Assembly (NCBI GenBank): GCA_035772405.1 | Contig: JAYKKM010000203.1 | Coordinates: 124,001-188,000, forward strand | Reading direction: 5' to 3' | DNA length: 64,000 bases | DNA from: Chrysogorgia sp. JL179-B06 | Lineage: Eukaryota > Cnidaria > Anthozoa > Scleralcyonacea > Chrysogorgiidae | Part shown: positions 11,559 to 24,256 of the stretch, one piece after another | Numbering within the stretch: position 1 is the stretch's first letter | Layout of the letters: each line of letters begins with the position of its first letter | The notes under the pieces: generated by a model | Seen by the model: the letters and a program-made list of their open reading frames with translations, nothing else | What the model was told of the DNA's origin: nothing | The model's database searches: none | Made by a program: the position numbers and the translations under genes

Positions 11559-12852
11559 CAGTGGCGTGCTGGCGTCTGTTTGTCAGTGGAGGCCAACAGT
11601 AAATTTGGCGCCCCATCGTCAGTGGCGCCGCTGCAATTTTCCGTTTCGTAAACGGTCGTTGCCACCAGTTACGGTCGATGCCACCATTTCACTGGCGTTA
11701 CGCGTCACATCCTGTCCTCCAGAAACACGATATGATAGCATACGCGTATGAAAATTTCACGCACGCAAACCGGATTTTCATTACTGATTTTCATACACCA
11801 ACAATGGCGGTTAATACACGGAAAATTAAAACTCGGAAACCTATCGATTGTATAAATAATGGTTATGTCTTGAACAGTTGAACTCGTGTTATAAATATTT
11901 TCGCACGATTTATATTACCGGGAGATCGAAGACGTATGAATTCAACACACGATCGAGAATCAGAAATATACTTTAATGCCACAAACAACAAGAATGTATG
12001 CTTAAAGCTATTCCGTTCTAAAGCAGGTTAGTTTTAAGGTTAGTGTTTCTTTTTGAAAGTAAAACTTTATTCAGCACTCATGTAAGTACGGAATAGCTTT
12101 AAGCATACATTCTTGTTGTTTGTGGCATTAAAGTATATTTCTGATTCTCGATCGTGTGTTGAATTCATACGTCTTCAATCTCCGGTAATATAAATCGTGC
12201 GAAAATATTTATAACATATGAGTTCAAGACATAACCATTCTTTCTTTATTTATTAAATACAAGCGATAGGTTTCCGTGTATTCGTTGCGTGAAATTTTCA
12301 AACGCGTGGTGTGACGCGTTAACGCCAGTGAAATGGTGGCATCGACCGTAACTGGTGGCAACGACCGTTTACGAAACGGAAAATTGCGGCGCCGCTAGGA
12401 TTTGGTTTGCAGTGGCGTTGCCAGGTTTGTGTCATGGGGAGGGAGAAAAAAATGTAAAATGATTAGATCGAAATTTGCACATGTCAACTCACTTGATCAT
12501 GAAACAAACATCCCCCCACAAGTTTCTCAACGGATTTCAACTTTTCACGAGAACGATTGGCTACGTCACTGTTTGTTTCTTCAAATATCTCGATAAAAAG
12601 CCGTCAACGACTCGGTCCTCGGCCGCTCTAAATGCTGAAGAGAGAGTTCGTTGTCTCCGGAACTCTTTTATACAATCCAAAAACCTTGTTTTAACTAGTA
12701 TTGTTTCTCTCTTCAACTTTTCAAATTCTGATAAACGTTTTTGTGTAATTACGTGCCGTTTTTGGCGCCCTCTTCAAGTTTTGGTGCCCTCTAAAAATCT
12801 TCACGGGGGGCCGCGGCCACCCCCCCCCCCCCCCCCTGCCAGCACGCCACCA
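11559..12852. mobile_element. Possible hAT-like TIR element enclosing a fold-back
   Basis: The ends CAGTGGCGTGCTGGC (11559) and GCCAGCACGCCAC (to about 12850) are inverted and hAT-like. I see no matching 8-bp target duplication. Inside lies the fold-back at 11621-12396 and a C-homopolymer run of about 18 at 12819. Confidence 0.5.
11621..12396. repeat. Fold-back element, arms about 300-400 bp
   Basis: The left arm (11621-12017) reads from agtggcgccgc through acggtcgttgccaccag to agctattccgt. The right arm (12090-12396) is its reverse complement, with a deletion in the right arm and a spacer of about 70 bases. It contains the mirrored block of cattcttgttgtttgtggca. Confidence 0.85.
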
Positions 12853-13421
12853 ACTTGGAGCCATTGTGTTGTGAGCATCGAAAAGTGTCTATTAAAGACA
12901 ACTCAGCGCCGTTTAACTTTCGTTTTAATATTCGAAAGTGGATAATTTTGCTGAAGACTGTATCATTTTGCAATAGTCTCTTGTGTTGTATATTGCGTTG
13001 ACAGCATAAACTGTATATTTATTCTCGGCGTCAACAGCGTCGTCAGGTCTAACAAATTATCTTATCTTGTTTTGCCGATTGGACCTCGTGTATGATAATA
13101 TCAACAGATCTGTTGATACCAAAAATATTTTCTTTACTTTTTCTCCACAAGAGGACATAACAATTTTTGCGAGTAATTGCATGAGTATAGCATATCTATG
13201 CATACCAAGTAATTCATTTAGATTTCGTTCTCACTCGAATTCTGATCTACACTTCAAGGTGGGAAGTTCTAAATATTTATGCACTACATCTACTTTGAGT
13301 AGTCAGTGACTATTTCTACGTATACTGTCTCGTGTCACTCGATTTGTTAATTTATTCATGTGAACCGTTGACTCGACCCGGGCTCGTGCAAAGTGTCGGC
13401 GATTGTTACTCTCATGCAAGC

Positions 13422-13597
13422 ATGGCAAGTTCGAGCGCTCGCAACGAAAAAACTCCTCAATGGCAGTGGACAAGCGCAATTGTAGAATATTTGATTGTCT
13501 GTCTGATTTGAAAGACTATAAAAACGTCGACTTCAACTCCGATGGTGATGTCGTTGCGTTGTATTCTCAAATACGCGAACGCATGGCAATAGCGTAG
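13422..13597 (+). pseudogene. Transposon Myb/SANT-like protein fragment
   Basis: From the ATG at 13422 the reading is MASSSARNEKTPQWQWTSAI then VEYLIVCL. A small indel in the tgtctgtctg run then moves it to the frame SDLKDYKNVDFNSDGDV and ALYSQIRERMA. The W-x-x-x-I...L..YKNVDFN pattern resembles the Myb/SANT-like proteins carried by Harbinger-type DNA transposons. The assignment is by resemblance only. Confidence 0.5.
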
Positions 13598-14048
13598 AGT
13601 CTGGCTGCTATAAATAGCTCAAAAAGCGGACAAACAAACCAAATTTGACTCACAAATGATTGCAAATTAGCTATTTTCTTTTGTTATGGCCGCAAGAATT
13701 ATGGGTAAAAGCGGACAAACATCGATGCTGACGTCATCTCGACGGAGCGCTATTGAATTCGAGGTTGAAGACTTTGGCCCTGTGGAATTGCCTAAAGTTA
13801 ATTGGGATGTAGAAGATCTGACGAAAGAGGAGAATATAGCTTTACAATCAGAGGTGGCCGTTGCCGAATCTCTCAGAAAATCCCGCAATAACCTGGCCAT
13901 AGGCACCCCCAATAAAATCCCATGTATGAAGCATAATAAGGATCGCCGAAGCATAAATTACAATTTACTTTCGACGTCCCAAATATACCCAAAAGGTCGA
14001 AATGTGGAGAGAGGACTAGAACCAACCCCAAAACAACAAAGATCCTAA
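13590..14048 (+). pseudogene. DNA-transposon fragment with small ORF (family H)
   Basis: An ORF from 13686 begins MAARIMGKSGQTSMLTSSRR and continues VNWDVEDLTKEENIALQSEV before running into an unrelated repeat at about 14010 (GLEPTPKQQRS is repeat sequence). The non-coding block 13590-13760 recurs inverted at 46184-46350, and a divergent relative occurs at 43695-44005. The protein has no domain that I recognise. Confidence 0.5.
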
Positions 14049-14100
14049 CCCCCCGCCTAACGAGTTTTCTAAGGGTTAGGGTTAGGATCTTTGTTGTTTT
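14010..14100. repeat. Telomere-like dispersed repeat with inverted halves
   Basis: caaagatcctaacccc..cgcctaacgagttttct is followed by gggttagggttaggatcttt in inverse. Variants occur at 14170-14210, 18990-19020, 23205-23240, 50575-50625, 50990-51070 and 57230-57330. They look like ends of one MITE family rather than telomeric DNA. Confidence 0.55.
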
Positions 14101-14564
14101 GATAGGGGAAATTGACGAGAAAATAGCTGACACGTTGAACCCTCGTACCAGCCTCCTAGTTAATTGGATTGTAACCGACCCTAAAACAACAAAGGTCCTA
14201 ACCCTTTGGCAAACGTTTTCTCGAGAAATAAACCACCCCCAAAGCCATAGAATATATCAAAGGAAAGTTAAATGATCTATTTACAACATACGTACAGCTT
14301 TATCCCGGTAGCTAACTTAGTTCTCTTTAAAAGCGCGGATAATCGAACATGCCAAAATATAATTTTCCTAATACGGATACCATCTTGTAAACAAAAACAC
14401 GGCTGTCTTCGACGAACGTTTTCTTGAGAAATAATCAACTCCCAAAGCTACAATATATATTAAAACAAAGATAAATTATCTGTTTACAATATGCGTGCAG
14501 CTTATCCTGCTAGCGAACGTAGTTTTCTTAAAAAGAGCGGATAATCGAACATATAGTAACGTGT

Positions 14565-14845
14565 TAATAATCCCACATCCAGTGGGCTGGTACGAGTGCC
14601 ATGTATTTGCTCGTCAATGCCTTCTATTTGTTCGTCGGTCACTTCCTTATATGGAATACGTACTAGAAGTACATATGGCTGCCTACGGCAGCAATTATTC
14701 TCGGCTGAATTACAATTAATTCAATTAATACAATTAATTTATGACAAGCCAATCGCATTATAGAATGGACCAGCCGATCCCAGGGCCATTTTCGCCGAGC
14801 TTCCGCCGTGGAGGAAAAATGCCCTGGGTACGAGGTTGACATGCA
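14565..14845. repeat. Partial MITE copies (two families)
   Basis: 14565-14665 (cccacatccagtgggctggt, then ggaatacgtacta) matches one arm of the fold-back at 57133-57542. 14760-14845 (ccagggccattttcgccg ... gccctgggtacgaggttg) matches one end of the element at 28610-29081. Confidence 0.6.
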
Positions 14846-15699
14846 AGTAGTTTGTCAATGTTGTTCCCAGGCCGGTACACGCAGTTCAGTAGTAAAATAT
14901 CTACAAACTCCCTCATCCTCAAGGGATGGTCACAATAAGAATTGAACCATGCGTTGTAACTTTATTAAAATGATATAGGTTGTAGGCTGGCAATGTCTGA
15001 AACGGTATTTATTTTACTTATTATATCTACGAAAGGTTTAATAGCGAAGGTGTAGATCACGTTTGAGTTAATTCAAACGCGATATAATATGACAAATATG
15101 TGCGACGGTAAACATCAATACCCGTACTATCAAACATACGGACGCTGTCTTCGTCCAAATTCGTATCGTACGTGAAATTTACACACAAGAACCTGACCTA
15201 AACGTTGGTGAGTGTAAACACAATAGCTCAGATAAACAACAAAAGTAGTTCAATACTTATCGTGGACCAAAAAGCGAAGAAAGAAGCCTACTCAAGTACT
15301 CAACACGGTGCAGTGAATCCATTGAAGCAACAGACGATCTCGGCGAACTTTCGCTGTCTTCCATAACGTGTTCAGTTCTGACGTATAGGGACACAACCAA
15401 ACAACATTTCGATAACTAAGTGTTTGCTGACTCAATATATTGAAAAGCCCAAGAAGATACAATACATCATGATGTATGTAGCTGAAAGCCAACGTTATCC
15501 AACTTATAACACAATTAAAGGAGGTTTCCATAAAATCATATCGATTACTGAATATGGGACGCTATGATGATGTGGACATTCATTCAGTATTAGTCCCGCA
15601 TTTTTGTGTCTGCTGACGGGGGTTGTTTCAGGGGTTTATAGAGCTTCTGAGGTGGACGATATTGCAAGGGATAGAATGAAAGAAAACTCACCAAAAGGA

Positions 15700-15775
15700 T
15701 GTCCGTTGTGGGAATTGAACTCGCCAGATTCGGCATCGCAAACCTGGAAACTAACCACTACACTATAGGAAAGCA
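15700..15775 (-). other. tRNA-like sequence
   Basis: On the minus strand TATAGTGTAGTGGTTAG (A-box-like) and GAGTTCAATTCCCA (B-box-like) are spaced as in a tRNA. Arms pair only in part, so this is more likely a tRNA pseudogene or SINE head than a working tRNA. Confidence 0.4.
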
Positions 15776-15805
15776 CAAATCGCTAATGGCTGCCAGCGTT
15801 TCTTT

Positions 15806-16062
<257 letters not shown>

Positions 16063-16063
16063 A

Positions 16064-16659
16064 ATTTCGAGTGTTGGAATACATACATTTTAAGACCAAA
16101 CCGGGACCAGTTGCGAAAAATGCAACTTAGCGGCCTTCCGGTAGGAATTGAACCGCGACCCACCACTGAGATACGGAAGCCGTTGCCGAGAGCCTAGTCA
16201 CGAGTTATGTATATATGGTGGTAATGCCGGGATACGATTCTGGGTATATTATAGGTAATATTTGGCATTTCACTCGATCAAACTACATGTTGAAAGGATT
16301 TATGGTGAAGGAAAATTTCGAGTGTTGGAATACATACATTTTAAGACCAAACCGGGACCAGTTGCGAAAAATGCAACTTAGCGGCCTTCCGGTAGGAATT
16401 GAACCCGCGACCCTGCGAGGTCATTATACATAACTCGTGACTAGGCTCTCGGCAACGGCTTCCGTAGCTCAGTGGTCAGAGCACTGCACTAGCGCAGGGT
16501 CGCGGCGGGTTCAATTCCTACCGGAAGGCCGATAAGTTGCACTTTTCGCAACTGGTCCCGGTTTGGTCTTAAAATGTATGTATTCCAACACTCGAAATTT
16601 TCCTTCACCATAAATCCTTTCAACATGTAGTTTGATCGAGTGAAATGCCAAATATTACC

Positions 16660-16660
<1 letters not shown>
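16064..16660. repeat. Degenerate tRNA-like repeat cluster, inverted pair
   Basis: Three copies of the same unit as the 25.9-27.9 kb array: one lacking the anticodon region (about 16131-16181, minus), one truncated at 16418, and one inverted nearly full copy with its tRNA-like part at 16458-16529 (plus). The copies form a hairpin between the two (TA)n tracts. Confidence 0.85.

Positions 16661-16661
<1 letters not shown>

Positions 16662-16746
<85 letters not shown>
16662..16746. repeat. (TA)n microsatellite
   Basis: Pure TA dinucleotide adjoining the inverted tRNA-like repeat. Confidence 0.97.
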
Positions 16747-16748
<2 letters not shown>

Positions 16749-17879
16749 AACTATTCGTGAGAAATAGATCCCTGCCCCGGAGAGATTATCACCATAGCCG
16801 CTTCGCGACCTTGCTTACGAGAGGATCACTTGTTGTTCTTAATATTAGATTAATCATATACAGAACGTCTGTTGTGTATTATTATTAAATTAACCCATTA
16901 TTTGTAAATATACTTTTAAAATTCTGGGTCCGTAGTAATTGGCTATGCTGTTGGGTATTGTTTTATTATTGTACAGTGTAATCTTTGTTAGGTTTCTAAT
17001 GGTGAAGCAAATAAAATAAAATAAAAATAGAGTGACAAATTACAATAAATGAAGGAGGCATATATAGCTAAACTGTACATAAATAGACTAAGCGAATGAA
17101 ATCTGTTCTAAATCAGAATAAAATGCTAAAGTGTGCCCTTACCCCTTAGTGGTTTAATTCATATTAATTCAGCGTAGCCACATCAGTTAGAATTTCTAGT
17201 TATATATTTAAAGCTACAAATACTACTGCATCACTCATCTCCAAAAAAATTTGTAAGGCTTTTGACAGAATATACAGTACATTATAATACACACTATGTG
17301 GTTGATGTTTTGCACAAGTGTTTAGGAAACTAAAATGTACCTTCAGCGTTTAATCCATCAGATTGTATCTAAGATGTGTCTTTTCCCATAGGAAAACCTT
17401 TTCTAGTTTCTCTATTGTTAATGTCTGACATTTATTACAGTCCTTTGAAGAATGTAACAATTAATTTCTTTCGAGGTGATATTGTGTATTAGTTCATTAC
17501 ACATATTCAAATATTGTGTGGGAATCCATCGGTTAGGGGCGTAGGAAGCAAATTGAAGTTGAGGGGGCACAAGCTTTCAGGGCATAAATATATACTATTT
17601 GTCTATATATTCTTTGTTCAGAAATAGCACTATATTCATGTTTGAAATGGGTACTTTTCATTGGGGCATGCCATTATTGAAACTATTGCACAAGTATATG
17701 TAGTGCTGAGGTGATAGCATTAATAGTGTGTTCTTTCTGAAAGGAAGAAATCACTTCTAGCCTGTTGGGGTATTCCGTTCACCTATAAGAGTGATAAACT
17801 AATACTGTATTTGAAATAATTATGATTATCCATGACGCACAAATAACGCTTGCATTGTTAAACTGTATATGACACAAAA

Positions 17880-18520
17880 ATTAAGTTTATCTAATTTGAA
17901 AGAACTCTTTAAATAACGAAGAATATCAATTTACAGCTTTCCATATTTCATTTAGTTCTTGAGATATTTAAACTTATGTGATATTCAAATGAGATGACCT
18001 ATGACGTCACATTGTTTGCACAACATTTTAACATTTTGGAAAATCGTGTATATCTTTGAGAGTATTGAATGAAATCACTTGAAACTTTGCATGTCGATAC
18101 AGACCACTAAACAAAATAATATCGTTTAAGTTTTAATGTTACATTAGTAATAATATAGTTCCCAGACCTCTACGTCTCTTTGAAGAAAATCTTCGTTTTC
18201 GGACATAGTAGGCTTTGCACCAACGTCAAACTTCCGTTTGAAATTAGTTAAGTTAGTACAAATCTACTCAATCATTACCAATTCGAAAATGTTTCCCAGC
18301 GAAGAGAAAACAAATCATTTTGTTTTGGAAATCATGAGGACTGGAATCTAATCATTTACCATGGCGACCATAAAATTAGAACGATTTTCTCCAGTTTAGT
18401 GGTCTGTATGCACATTCAAAGTTTCAAGTAATTTCGTTCAATAATCTTAAAAACTATACACAAATTTCCAAAATGTTGTTGGAGTCTTTTGACGAATGTG
18501 ACAATTCATTTCTTTCAAAG
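17880..18520. repeat. Fold-back MITE
   Basis: The stretch tgaaatcacttgaaactttg ... cagaccactaaa near 18070-18110 is inverted at 18395-18450 (ttagtggtctgtatgc..caaagtttcaagtaattt). Outer parts also pair loosely (acattttggaaa / ttccaaaatgtt). Confidence 0.65.
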
Positions 18521-19084
18521 AGATACTGACAGTTCATTACATATATTCAAATATTGTGTGGGAATCCATCATTGAAAATATTGTAGATTCTTTTCCAAAA
18601 GTAGATATAGTACTGTAAGTGATGGGATAAATAGTTTGTTGTTTCCCATGGGCAGACATGTGTTCTATATTGAATAATTAAGATTAGTCACTACAAAACA
18701 ATTTTTCTCTCCCCCTCGATTCGGCTATACACGCATCACCTTGATGAATATATTTAAAGTAATACCTGACATACGCGATATTTGAATAAATTTAAAATCA
18801 GCAAATGACATAGAAAGTTATGTATTGTAGTGTAGCTAAAAACTGGTGGCCCGCTCGGAACGCAGACTGGAAGACTTTATAAAGCTGGGCAATCGCCCGG
18901 AGCACCTTCTCGAGGCCAGGACACTGCTATTTACCACAAGTCAAGATCTGGTCAGCTATACATAGATCGGCAAAATGGACTGTACAAAACTAACCCTAAC
19001 ACCTAACCCTAACCCCCCGCCTAATAATACGACTACACATGTGTAATCTAAACTAGAAATACGTTACGCAATAACCCCTCGCTC

Positions 19085-19400
19085 GCCTTCCTCACACACC
19101 TAGAGTTTCTTTTCCCCATCCATGGTCCCCAGGGCCCACCGCGCACGCTCTCTGTCGATAACAAATCGAAAAAGGCCGTTTACTCGTTTACAGATTGGGA
19201 ATTATCCAGTTTAAATACATAACATACGCATGTCTATTATATTACGAGAACACGAATACCACTCGTAAAACGGTTTATACACTTAGAAATTATTCGGCAA
19301 TCAGCCGGCCGCTTTTGAACGTTATCTCGATCAATATTTAATTAACGTGCCTACTATATTACGAAAACGTGTATACCCTTCGTAAAACCTCTTTATGTAG
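19085..19400 (-). repeat. R1 dispersed repeat, inverted copy
   Basis: Contains ccatccatggtccccagg and, inverted, the acgtgcctactata..cgaaaac core of family R1. Confidence 0.6.
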
Positions 19401-19521
19401 TTCGTCAGATCACAAATCGCCAATGGCCGCTCGCGCTAACTGCCCAAATATTGTCTGATTCAAACGGATCACCCAAAACGACTTTTTACTTCTTTATAAG
19501 GAGTTGGACCCACATATACAG

Positions 19522-20975
19522 TTGGACCACAGGCTTCCCAAGCTTATTATTAATATTAACATTTATTTATTTATTATTTATTATTAACATTTATTTTTGA
19601 TATTTGACTCTTTATTTACGATCTATTTTAATGGACTTGCAACGGGAATTCATTCGATTTCGTAAAATCTCTGTAATTTAGTGTGAAATCTAGCGCAGTT
19701 GAGGCATTTACGGCGATCGATTATTATGATATTTGAGTACTTTATGTACGATCTATTTTAATGGACTTGCAACGGGAATCATTCGATTTCGTTAAAATGC
19801 TAGAATATTGCCATAAATTAAGAAATAAAGTTCACTTTATTTCTTATGAAGTCGTAGTTGTCGTTTCTGTGTAATTTGGTGTGAAATCTGGCGCAATTGA
19901 GGCATTGACAGCGAGTTCGGTATCTGGCCATGTTGTTCCTCACTATAAAATAGGGAAGGCAGGAGACTGCCGCTCACGAAGTCCACGTATCGACTCCACA
20001 AATCGTTCTCTAGGAGCCGCTTTACGCGCCCAATCGCGAAGAAAACAACAACTCAATAAAGTACAGTAAATTTCCCATCAGATACTTCGTCCTCAGCAAT
20101 CGATACACAGATTTAGTAAGATAAAATTCCAATATAATTCAGTTGTTTGACGATCTGCCATCCGTGACCACAGGAACTGCAATACGGTCGTTAAACCCTC
20201 GCGAGTTCAAATGTCAAGCTCAATTCTCATTGGTCAATTCGGACGCTATCATTTGAACTCGCGAGACCGTATTGCAGTTCCTGTGGTCACGGATGGCAGA
20301 TCGTCAAACAACTGAATTATATTGGAATTTTATCTTACTAAATCTGTGTATCGATTGCTGAGGACGAAGTATCTGATGGGAAATTTACTGTACTTTATTG
20401 AGTTGTTGTTTTCTTCGCGATTGGGCGCGTAAAGCGGCTCCTAGAGAACGATTTGTGGAGTCGATACGTGGACTTCGTGAGCGGCAGTCTCCTGCCTTCC
20501 CTATTTTATAGTGAGGAACAACATGGCCAGATACCGAACTCGCTGTCAATGCCTCAATTGCGCCAGATTTCACACCAAATTACACAGAAACGACAACTAC
20601 GACTTCATAAGAAATAAAGTGAACTTTATTTCTTAATTTATGGCAATATTCTAGCATTTTAACGAAATCGAATGATTCCCGTTGCAAGTCCATTAAAATA
20701 GATCGTACATAAAGTACTCAAATATCATAATAATCGATCGCCGTAAATGCCTCAACTGCGCTAGATTTCACACTAAATTACAGAGATTTTACGAAATCGA
20801 ATGAATTCCCGTTGCAAGTCCATTAAAATAGATCGTAAATAAAGAGTCAAATATCAAAAATAAATGTTAATAATAAATAATAAATAAATAAATGTTAATA
20901 TTAATAATAAATAGATCGTAAATAAAGAGTCAATAATAATTAATGTGTCGCAAGCTTGGGAAGCCTGTGGTTGGA
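19522..20975. repeat. Giant palindrome, arms about 690 bp
   Basis: The left arm starts ccacaggcttcccaagctt at 19527 and the right arm ends in its complement at about 20970. Symmetry is about position 20227 (paired positions sum to 40454). Inner arms (19800-20213 / 20248-20650) are essentially identical; the spacer is about 35 bases. The right arm carries an extra duplication of about 45 bases near 20910-20950. Mirrored 62-codon ORFs (19881-20069 and 20385-20573) arise from the symmetry and resemble nothing known. Confidence 0.95.
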
Positions 20976-21286
20976 CAAGTTAAATCATTTGCTATTTTTA
21001 CAGTCGATCAGCAAACAGACTGTGGGGGAGGGAGAAATGACGTGTCCAATATTCAAGGGGATTCGGCGATAGTAAAGCAGTAAGCAACAAAAACTTGAAA
21101 AGGAATGAAAGTGCATAAGGTAGTGATAAAAAAAGTTCCAAGCAAATTAAAATAGAAAAAAACTTGTAGGAAGTTAAATAAAAGAAAAACGTTCGTTAAG
21201 AGCAAGAGGATGTGTGGTGCCATGTTTAAAAATGAGAACAACTTTTGTTACCTACTATTGTTACAGCCGATAACTGGTTATGTAGT

Positions 21287-21385
21287 ATTTAAAACACTCG
21301 AACTCGCGTTTTATCATATTTAAAATGCGAGCGCGCAGCGCGAGCATTTTAGATATGATAAAACGCGAGTTCGAGTGTTTTAAAT
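21287..21385. repeat. Short near-perfect palindrome
   Basis: atttaaaacactcgaactcg through gcgagcgcgc is followed at once by its reverse complement; arms are about 49 bases with few mismatches and a minimal loop. Confidence 0.9.
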
Positions 21386-22332
21386 AGCTTCAAACACAAT
21401 TGATTGTAATCACTAGGGAGTGTACTCGTTTTTATTTTCTATTAGTGTTAATTGGGTTGATGTATGAAATGCAAATTAGCAGGAATTTTATATAAAGTTC
21501 GTATGGGACTTTATATAATTTTCATGCTGATTAGTATTCATGGCTTTTATCAGGTATAAAAGCCTTGCGTGTGACTAAATACGGAAATGTGATTGGACAA
21601 TTTGGTTAATGAATATTAATGAGTTTTTGAAATCATATTTAACAAGTTATATATCTTTGTATGGTGGCTAATATCATATTTTCTATATAATTACATAAAA
21701 TATTATGTTGTTCCCACATAAACTATTATGTTGTTCCCGGCCACTGGTTGTGTTTCAGTGGATTTACCGTTGCATGTACTAGTATGTTCATGAGTTATGG
21801 TACCAGAATATTTGGCATTTTGCCAGTCTTGATCCTTCTGATGCTACATGTGGTTAATGGTTGAAGAACATTTTCGGGTGCTTAAAATTGTATTTTTAAA
21901 CCCCAAAAGGCCTTAATTGTATTTTAAGACCGAAAAAGGCCTTAATTTCGGTTGTGTTCTTGTGTATCGATTCCGCAACCTCTAGGTTTCTCGCTGGTCG
22001 AGAATTGCCGACTTAGCTACAAAAGCCATTGCCGTGAGCTTCGTCATGAGTTCAGTATATACGGTGGTGGTATAATTTGCGAGTAATAATTAATGAGTAT
22101 TTTTTTATTTTTTAGTATCTTGAAATGCGATTTAGTTATGGTGTACGTTTGCTTGGTTGTGCTTTGTTTATTATACAATACGTAAGTACCTTTATTTTAT
22201 GGTTAGTTAGCATGTGCTCCTTCTTAATTGTCGTTCGCGTACCTCGTTTATCTAATTATGAATATCAAAGTGCAGCATAATATCTCGACGAAAGCCATTA
22301 TCAAGTAACCAATAGTAAATATTGGCGTTTAA

Positions 22333-22737
22333 CTCTTTCCCGACAGGCTGAAAAACATCAAAAATTGAACCACCTCTTTGTTCTATTGATATCTCTTGAA
22401 ATAACCATAACTGTTGCGAAAACTATACATTTTCTGAAAGCACAATAAACCGGCTTTTACTTGTGCTTTTAAATTTCCCGAACAAAACACATTATGTTAA
22501 TATAAATTAGCATTTATTATCATAAATCAGGTTGAAAAATTTACATTTTTCTAGAAAAGGCCATCTTGCACGCCCGCGTAGCATCTTGAAAACTCAAAAT
22601 GCCACCAATCGCATAGTTGTCAAACTTGGCGTGCGCGTGGATCTCATGTTGCTGGCGCTTGTCGAATTTCAATTTTTAATCTTGCCTTGCCGTGTGCCGT
22701 GGTAAGACCCGTTTTGACTGGGCCGGTCAGGAAAGAG
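22333..22737. mobile_element. TTAA-flanked MITE, copy A
   Basis: The element begins CTCTTTCCCGACAGG and ends CCGGTCAGGAAAGAG, both flanked by TTAA (22329-22332 and 22738-22741). TTAA target sites are used by piggyBac and Kolobok elements. It is about 405 bp and non-coding. Copy B, in the opposite orientation, is at 31737-32135. Confidence 0.88.
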
Positions 22738-22819
22738 TTAAAGAATGTTTAAGATGCGAATGAGTAAATATTTTGTTTACATTATGATTTGATTATCGGC
22801 ACTGTTTACGATAATCGAG

Positions 22820-23345
22820 ACGGGGGCGGAGAGGGAGGGTGAGTACGCCATTTATCCCTGTCAGCGGCAAGCAATCGTCTTCTGGACGATTTGTTTTAGT
22901 ATCCGCGAGAGATATACATCATAGAACTGCGGTGGAGGCTATTTCAGATACGGTAGAGCACCTAGTCACCAGGACTTTGGTGATTGTTTATATAACATAT
23001 ATGCTTCGTTCTTTGAAATCCCCCCTTTCAATTTCTGTTTCGATTCAGAAAAGCAGGGTTGTTAAACGCAGGATTATTACTGAAACGAAACAGAAATTTA
23101 AAGTGGGGATTTTAAAGAACGAAGCATATATGTTATATAAACAATCACCAATGTCCTGGTGACTAGCTGCTCTACCGTATCTGAAATAGCCTTCAACAAC
23201 TTAGATCCTAACCCTAACCCCCCGCCCAATGGGTTTTCTAACTTTAACCCCCGTGATACAGGAAAGCTAAGTAAAAATCCTATTACTAACCTTAATACTA
23301 ATAAAAGGATCGACGATTGCTTACCCCGCCCGTGATATATATATC
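22820..23345. mobile_element. MITE with nested inverted repeat
   Basis: The ends gggcggagagggagggtgag and a degraded ccccgcccgtgat match the copy at 50430-50763. Within it 22940-23190 is an inverted repeat (tttcagatacggtagagc / gctctaccgtatctgaaa). Confidence 0.7.
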
Positions 23346-23488
23346 TTATTAGATGTTTTGGTATGTAGTATCGTTGTATATTTTTACGAGTTGTGTCGTA
23401 TTTTGACGAGCCTGCAGGGCGAGTCAAAATACAAACAACGAGTAAAAATATACAGCGATACTACATACCAAAACATCTAATTAGAGAT
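23346..23488. repeat. Palindrome
   Basis: Left arm ttagatgttttggtatgtag plus tatcgttgtatatttttac; right arm is its reverse complement. The centre is near cctgcaggg at 23412. Confidence 0.88.
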
Positions 23489-23680
23489 TTATTATACAAC
23501 TGCTTTGATCAACAATTTTTTATGGAAAAAGAAAACTGTAAAAAGGCAAGGGAAGTGGCGTGCTTGCAGCAGGACAAAATAATAAGCGTACATGAAGTAG
23601 TCGCCATGCAACAAATTTGATTGGTTAACAAAATAAACTTGTCAAACCAGTTTGAGAATTATCTTGTCAACAGTTTTACT

Positions 23681-24256
23681 CAGGGTTGCCAATTTGGCCT
23701 TTTTTAGGCCAAATTTCTCGATTTTGGCTTCTTTTATTGTGGTTTGGCTTCCAAAAATTCTATTTGGCCTATTCCTATTTTTTGGCTTATTTTTGGCTTT
23801 TTTCAAAAGTATGGAGTAAATTCGAGTAACTATGGACAATTTCCCAGTCTGAACTCTATGACAATGCACCGCACCATTAATATTGAATGAAAAGCTTCGC
23901 CGTTGGTCGGATCAATATAAACCAATCAGAATTCAGATTCTTGCTACCTGTCTTCGCAGAGGTCCGATTATTTTTCAACCAATCACATATCAAGAATTTT
24001 GATCCGCTGAGATATATAAAGGATTTTTCCGTTCGAGAAAGACGAAAATTTCGATTCGAACTTCAAAGTTTCACTTTCAACTTTTAAAACGTTTCAATAT
24101 GTATTACTCCATAGTGCCATTGCGCTTAAAAATTACGTATTCAGCTTCGCTTGGGCGCGATCCTCTGGGTAGGAGATTGGGTTTGAGTTTGGCCCTTTTT
24201 GGCTTCTTTTAATCTTGAATTTGGCCACTTCGGGCTCAGATCTGCTGGCAACCCTG
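23681..24256. mobile_element. Non-autonomous hAT transposon with perfect TSD
   Basis: The ends CAGGGTTGCCA and TGGCAACCCTG are inverted and of hAT type. Flanking GTTTTACT at 23673-23680 and 24257-24264 is a perfect 8-bp target duplication, as hAT elements make. The 576-bp interior has no transposase. Confidence 0.93.

Noticed and set aside
14040..14100. Telomeric repeat tract
   Set aside because: Only two or three ccctaa-like units embedded in a dispersed MITE-like repeat.
18355..18395. Candidate missing SLC5 exon (reads KLERF)
   Set aside because: A stop follows within a few codons, the splice sites do not fit and it lies inside a fold-back.
19881..20573. Pair of identical 62-residue ORFs on opposite strands
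   Set aside because: They mirror each other because of the palindrome and resemble no known protein.
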